This document shows positions 6,968 to 9,104 of a stretch of 9,104 bases of DNA, one piece after another. Each line of letters starts with the position of its first letter. Position 1 is the first letter of the stretch. The notes beneath the pieces were generated by a model. The model was not told the DNA's origin. It searched no databases and saw only the letters and a program-made list of their open reading frames with translations. A program made the translations under genes and the position numbers. Source of the stretch: Candidatus Woesearchaeota archaeon (GTDB taxonomy: Archaea; Nanobdellota; Nanobdellia; Woesearchaeales; B54-G15); the NCBI GenBank assembly GCA_003648985.1, contig QMQQ01000022.1:1-9104 (forward strand), given 5' to 3'.

Positions 6968-7308
6968 TGTTTTCGACACAATCCAAAGAAATGCCTTTTG
7001 GTCTTATCACAGGGACTAAATGGGAGCTTTTGCAGTTGCTTGCAAAAAAGAGACAATCTCCCTCTGAATTAGCAAAAAAGCTCAAAACAACAATAGCAAA
7101 TGTCAGCTCACAGTTGCGCTTACTTCAAACAGCAGGCTTGATCAAAAGCGAAAAAGCTCGGCTTGGTAAAGGAAAACCAAGAACAGTATACTCGCTTGCT
7201 GATCGGTTTGCTTTCATTGTTCTTCTCGCTGATGGTATTGCAAAAGCAGAGAGAATCAAGCTAACAACAGACCAGTTAAAGGTGTTGAAAAAATGGCTCA
7301 AAGCCTGA
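6967..7308 (+). CDS. ArsR-like winged helix-turn-helix transcriptional regulator
   Basis: Small DNA-binding protein, 113 residues from the first ATG or 105 from the ATG at 6991, which I favour because the TATA box at 6960-6967 overlaps the first ATG. The core is a winged helix: helix 1 GTKWELLQLLAKK (16-28), helix 2 SPSELAKKLK (31-40), recognition helix TIANVSSQLRLLQTAGL (42-58), and a basic wing SEKARLGKGKPRTVYSL (61-77). A C-terminal helical tail (about 80-113) could dimerise it. There is no cysteine at all, so the thiol metal site of ArsR/CadC-type sensors is absent. It is divergent from the Ca2+ ATPase operon with palindromes in between, so regulating that operon, itself or both is a reasonable inference. 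No ligand-binding motif is visible. The same small winged-helix type is common in archaea, so the fold is firm and the target is not. Confidence 0.88.
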   Translation: MFSTQSKEMPFGLITGTKWELLQLLAKKRQSPSELAKKLKTTIANVSSQLRLLQTAGLIKSEKARLGKGKPRTVYSLADRFAFIVLLADGIAKAERIKLTTDQLKVLKKWLKA

Positions 7309-7342
7309 ACTTCATGCTCGGCGGAACTTGGCGAATTCAAAA

Positions 7343-7396
7343 GCCAGTGAGGGGTGGTCGAACAGGGCTTGTACTTTCAAGCCTTTCCTCACTGGC
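7343..7396. repeat. Composite hairpin (possible structured RNA or terminator)
   Basis: GCCAGTGAGG at 7343-7352 is perfectly complementary to CCTCACTGGC at 7387-7396. Inside lies a second stem, GGCTTG 7366-7371 with CAAGCC 7378-7383, around a TACTTT loop, extendable by a G-U and an A-U pair. Between the stems is an 11-base one-sided bulge (7353-7363). Bases 7321-7396 have 41 G/C of 76, well above their surroundings. On the plus strand AAAATTTTT follows and then the TATA box of the next gene; on the minus strand the hairpin is followed by TTTT. It could be a noncoding RNA, an untranslated-region element of the regulator transcript, or a terminator. The rest of 7309-7430 holds no gene I can support. 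Confidence 0.6.
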
Positions 7397-7402
7397 AAAA
7401 TT

Positions 7403-7410
7403 TTTAAGTA
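7403..7410 (+). promoter_or_regulatory. TATA-like box of the beta-helix protein gene
   Basis: TTTAAGTA within a longer TTTTTAAGTA is centred about 25 nt before the ATG at 7431. The sequence departs from the TTTAAATA boxes elsewhere in the window by one base. The spacing again implies a leaderless transcript, and no ribosome-binding motif precedes the ATG. Confidence 0.45.
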
Positions 7411-7430
7411 AAACAAAACAGCAAAAATAA

Positions 7431-8945
7431 ATGAAAAACAAAGACTTAAAAGATGTGTTGGTTGGAATTATTATCATTTCCGTAGTTCTGCTAATATTCT
7501 TTCTTGGAGCAAAATATAAAGGACTTCTTATTTTTTCAACACAGCCACCATCTTCAGAAGCATTTCAGGAACAAGAAGCAGAACACACTGATTATACAAT
7601 ACAAGCGATCCAAAACATAAGTTCATGTCAGGATTTAACAAATCCAAATACAATTTATAGATTAAATCAGACAATCACAGCCACAACAGACCCTTGTCTG
7701 TATGTAAAAGCAAATAACATAACAATAGACTGCAATGGGCATACTATATTTGGAAATGATAAAATAAGCATAAAGGCATCGAACAGAAACAATCTTACGA
7801 TAATAAATTGCACTTTTGTCGAAAGCAGAAAAGCAATGCACCTTGAAAATTGTACTGGCGTTTTTATATCAAATATAAACGTAATAAATGGATCATTAGG
7901 TGGTGGAACTGGAATTTATGCTAAATACATAAAAGGGGGTTTTCTGAATAATAGCATCATTAACCAATTGGAATACGGTATTCATTTTTACAACGCAAGT
8001 GATTTCATTATAACAAATTCTTCATTCAAATCTAATGCAATAGGAATTTTTATGGATTTCGAAGTTACAAATATCTCTGTTTTGTCAAACAGATTTGAAA
8101 ATAATTCTGAGGGATTGTATCCGTCTCATAGCATTGGAAACAACATCTCTAACAACACTTTTATTAATAACTCGCGCCCAATTCCATTTCCTGCTGTGCT
8201 TTCTTATATAACGTTTCCAGTTAATGTTACATTCTTAGCACGTTTCATTAAATCATCAGTCGCAACTGCTATGCCATCTTATGCACCACCAACAGTCGGA
8301 CCTGCAATTTTTGTAATTAGGCACAATGGTAGTTTTATCTTGCCAAATGTTTCAGTAAATGTTACACCAAACATAACAGAAGAAGCATCGCCAATAGCAG
8401 GAAAAATAACTTCTTTTGGCATAGCTCCAATAAAAAGAAAAGGAATGGCTTATGAAAAATGTAAAGCTCTGTTCAAACTTCAAAATATCTCGTTTGAGAA
8501 AAAGGACCTCGCTCCAAATGAAGAATTCAAAACAAGAATAGAATTTGCAGTACCATGGACTACACTCACCAAAATTCCTCTAATATTCAAATTGTATGCA
8601 AATAATGTTAAAATTAAAGACTTTATCTGTCCAATAAGTGTCGATATTCCTGATTTTATGTTTGACATCGTTACTTCAGAAGATTCATTTGCTGTTTGCC
8701 TTCTATTCAATCCTACAAAACTTTCTTGTCCAAATGGGGCGTATGAGTTTGAATTAGACCTTGACAAAAATCACTGGACAAGCGTAGCCGACCATTACGG
8801 TCCAATTAGAACTGTAAAGCCGATTTTAATAGCATATGAATTTTCAATCGATCCATCTATGCTTAAAAAAATTAAAACAGCGTCGCTCAGGCTTTATTGC
8901 AAAGGAAAAATTATTAAAAAGAAAACAATTCCCTTGTGGAGGTGA
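7431..8945 (+). CDS. Membrane-anchored parallel beta-helix surface protein, heavily sequon-bearing
   Basis: The 504-residue product has one N-terminal membrane segment (about 9-27) after lysines 2, 4 and 7, so the bulk should face outside. Residues about 60-250 have the look of a NosD/CASH-type right-handed parallel beta-helix: CQDL ... ITIDCNGHTIFG, then Asn-rich turns of about 20-25 residues (NLTIINCTF, VFISNINVI, DFIITNSSF, NISVLSNRF, NNISNNTF). Residues about 300-504 are probably beta-sandwich domains with five cysteines (344, 400, 423, 433, 490). I count 21 N-x-S/T sequons between residues 62 and 352 and none after that. No catalytic residues are evident; such repeats occur in carbohydrate-active and adhesive surface proteins, so sugar binding or surface-layer association is a guess. 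It has its own TATA-like box, and its stop lies inside the ribosome site of the next gene, so the two form an operon. Confidence 0.88.
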   Translation: MKNKDLKDVLVGIIIISVVLLIFFLGAKYKGLLIFSTQPPSSEAFQEQEAEHTDYTIQAIQNISSCQDLTNPNTIYRLNQTITATTDPCLYVKANNITIDCNGHTIFGNDKISIKASNRNNLTIINCTFVESRKAMHLENCTGVFISNINVINGSLGGGTGIYAKYIKGGFLNNSIINQLEYGIHFYNASDFIITNSSFKSNAIGIFMDFEVTNISVLSNRFENNSEGLYPSHSIGNNISNNTFINNSRPIPFPAVLSYITFPVNVTFLARFIKSSVATAMPSYAPPTVGPAIFVIRHNGSFILPNVSVNVTPNITEEASPIAGKITSFGIAPIKRKGMAYEKCKALFKLQNISFEKKDLAPNEEFKTRIEFAVPWTTLTKIPLIFKLYANNVKIKDFICPISVDIPDFMFDIVTSEDSFAVCLLFNPTKLSCPNGAYEFELDLDKNHWTSVADHYGPIRTVKPILIAYEFSIDPSMLKKIKTASLRLYCKGKIIKKKTIPLWR

Positions 8946-8947
8946 TC
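8938..8947 (+). promoter_or_regulatory. Extended Shine-Dalgarno site
   Basis: GGAGGTGATC is complementary over ten bases to the conserved 3' tail of archaeal 16S rRNA (GGATCACCTCC). It sits 3 nt before the ATG at 8951 and contains the TGA stop of the beta-helix gene, suggesting translational coupling. It fixes the start of the downstream gene. It is the only strong ribosome-binding site I see in the window. Confidence 0.85.
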
Positions 8948-8950
8948 ATA

Positions 8951-9104
8951 ATGTATGTATTCGGCATAGATGTGCCATTACCAGAAATAATTTTTGTCAT
9001 TACAATAATAAGCATAATTATTTTAGTAGAACTTGCAATAGTTCTATGGATTACAATGAAAAAATTAAAAGAAGTAAATAAACTTGTTTATGGCTTGATA
9101 GAAG
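8951..9104 (+). CDS. Small membrane protein, truncated by the window end
   Basis: The ATG follows an excellent Shine-Dalgarno site, and the frame is open to the last base, so 51 residues are visible. They read MYVFGIDVPLPEI, then a strongly hydrophobic segment (about residues 14-35, Ile/Val/Leu-rich with an internal Glu27), then a basic amphipathic helix with MKKLKEVNKLVYG. This is a single-span membrane protein with a cytoplasmic coiled-coil-prone tail if the N-terminus is outside. No family is recognisable from this fragment. It is coupled to the beta-helix surface protein and may assist its placement or export, but only the gene order suggests that. Confidence 0.75.
   Translation, partial: MYVFGIDVPLPEIIFVITIISIIILVELAIVLWITMKKLKEVNKLVYGLIE

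Noticed and set aside
7343..7396. tRNA-like appearance of the hairpin, with a 7-bp acceptor-like stem and a GTA-containing loop
   Set aside because: It is only 54 bases, has no T arm on either strand, the inner loop is six or eight rather than seven bases and there is no D arm. It cannot be a standard tRNA.
8836..9081. Plus-strand open frame overlapping the end of the beta-helix gene and the start of the small membrane protein
   Set aside because: It runs out of frame through both genes, has no ribosome site of its own, and the frame at 8951 has an excellent one.

Overview
The window looks like a piece of an AT-rich archaeal chromosome, most likely from a DPANN-type lineage such as Woesearchaeota or a relative; the exact lineage is inference. 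The signs are: archaeal TATA boxes centred 25-29 nt before start codons (leaderless transcripts), an archaeal-type Elp3, a secreted beta-helix protein rich in N-glycosylation sequons, a small winged-helix regulator that starts with a GLITGTKWE-like segment, and a downstream gene with a Shine-Dalgarno site matching the archaeal 16S tail. I see no rRNA, tRNA, CRISPR array, insertion sequence or frameshift.

Layout. 1-459 (+): 3' part of an unrecognised soluble protein. 540-1433 (+): helical lipoprotein with its own TATA box. 1434-1586: convergent intergenic stretch with a long pyrimidine tract, probably the lipoprotein terminator. 6859 down to 1587 (-): a tightly packed operon of a type II Ca2+ P-type ATPase, a divergent CaCA-family antiporter (overlapping by 10 nt) and Elp3 (9-nt gap). 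6860-6966: a very AT-rich divergent promoter region (12 G/C in 107 bases) with a perfect 7+7 palindrome. 6967-7308 (+): an ArsR-like winged-helix regulator, probably starting at 6991. 7309-7430: a GC-richer stretch with a strong composite hairpin. 7431-8945 (+): membrane-anchored beta-helix surface protein. 8951 to the window end (+): small membrane protein, cut off.

How the genes fit together. The regulator and the ATPase-antiporter-Elp3 operon are divergently transcribed from one short control region, so a locally regulated cation-efflux unit is the simplest reading (inference). The ATPase keeps the residues expected for Ca2+ transport. The antiporter is the oddest protein here: by alignment with the NCX_Mj family its second alpha repeat has a lysine at a position that normally carries an ion-site Asp/Asn, and several other site residues are changed, so its substrate or mechanism may differ from Na+/Ca2+ exchange. 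Elp3, a tRNA wobble-uridine modification enzyme, is an unexpected third member. The lipoprotein and the beta-helix/small-membrane-protein pair are cell-surface proteins of unknown role.
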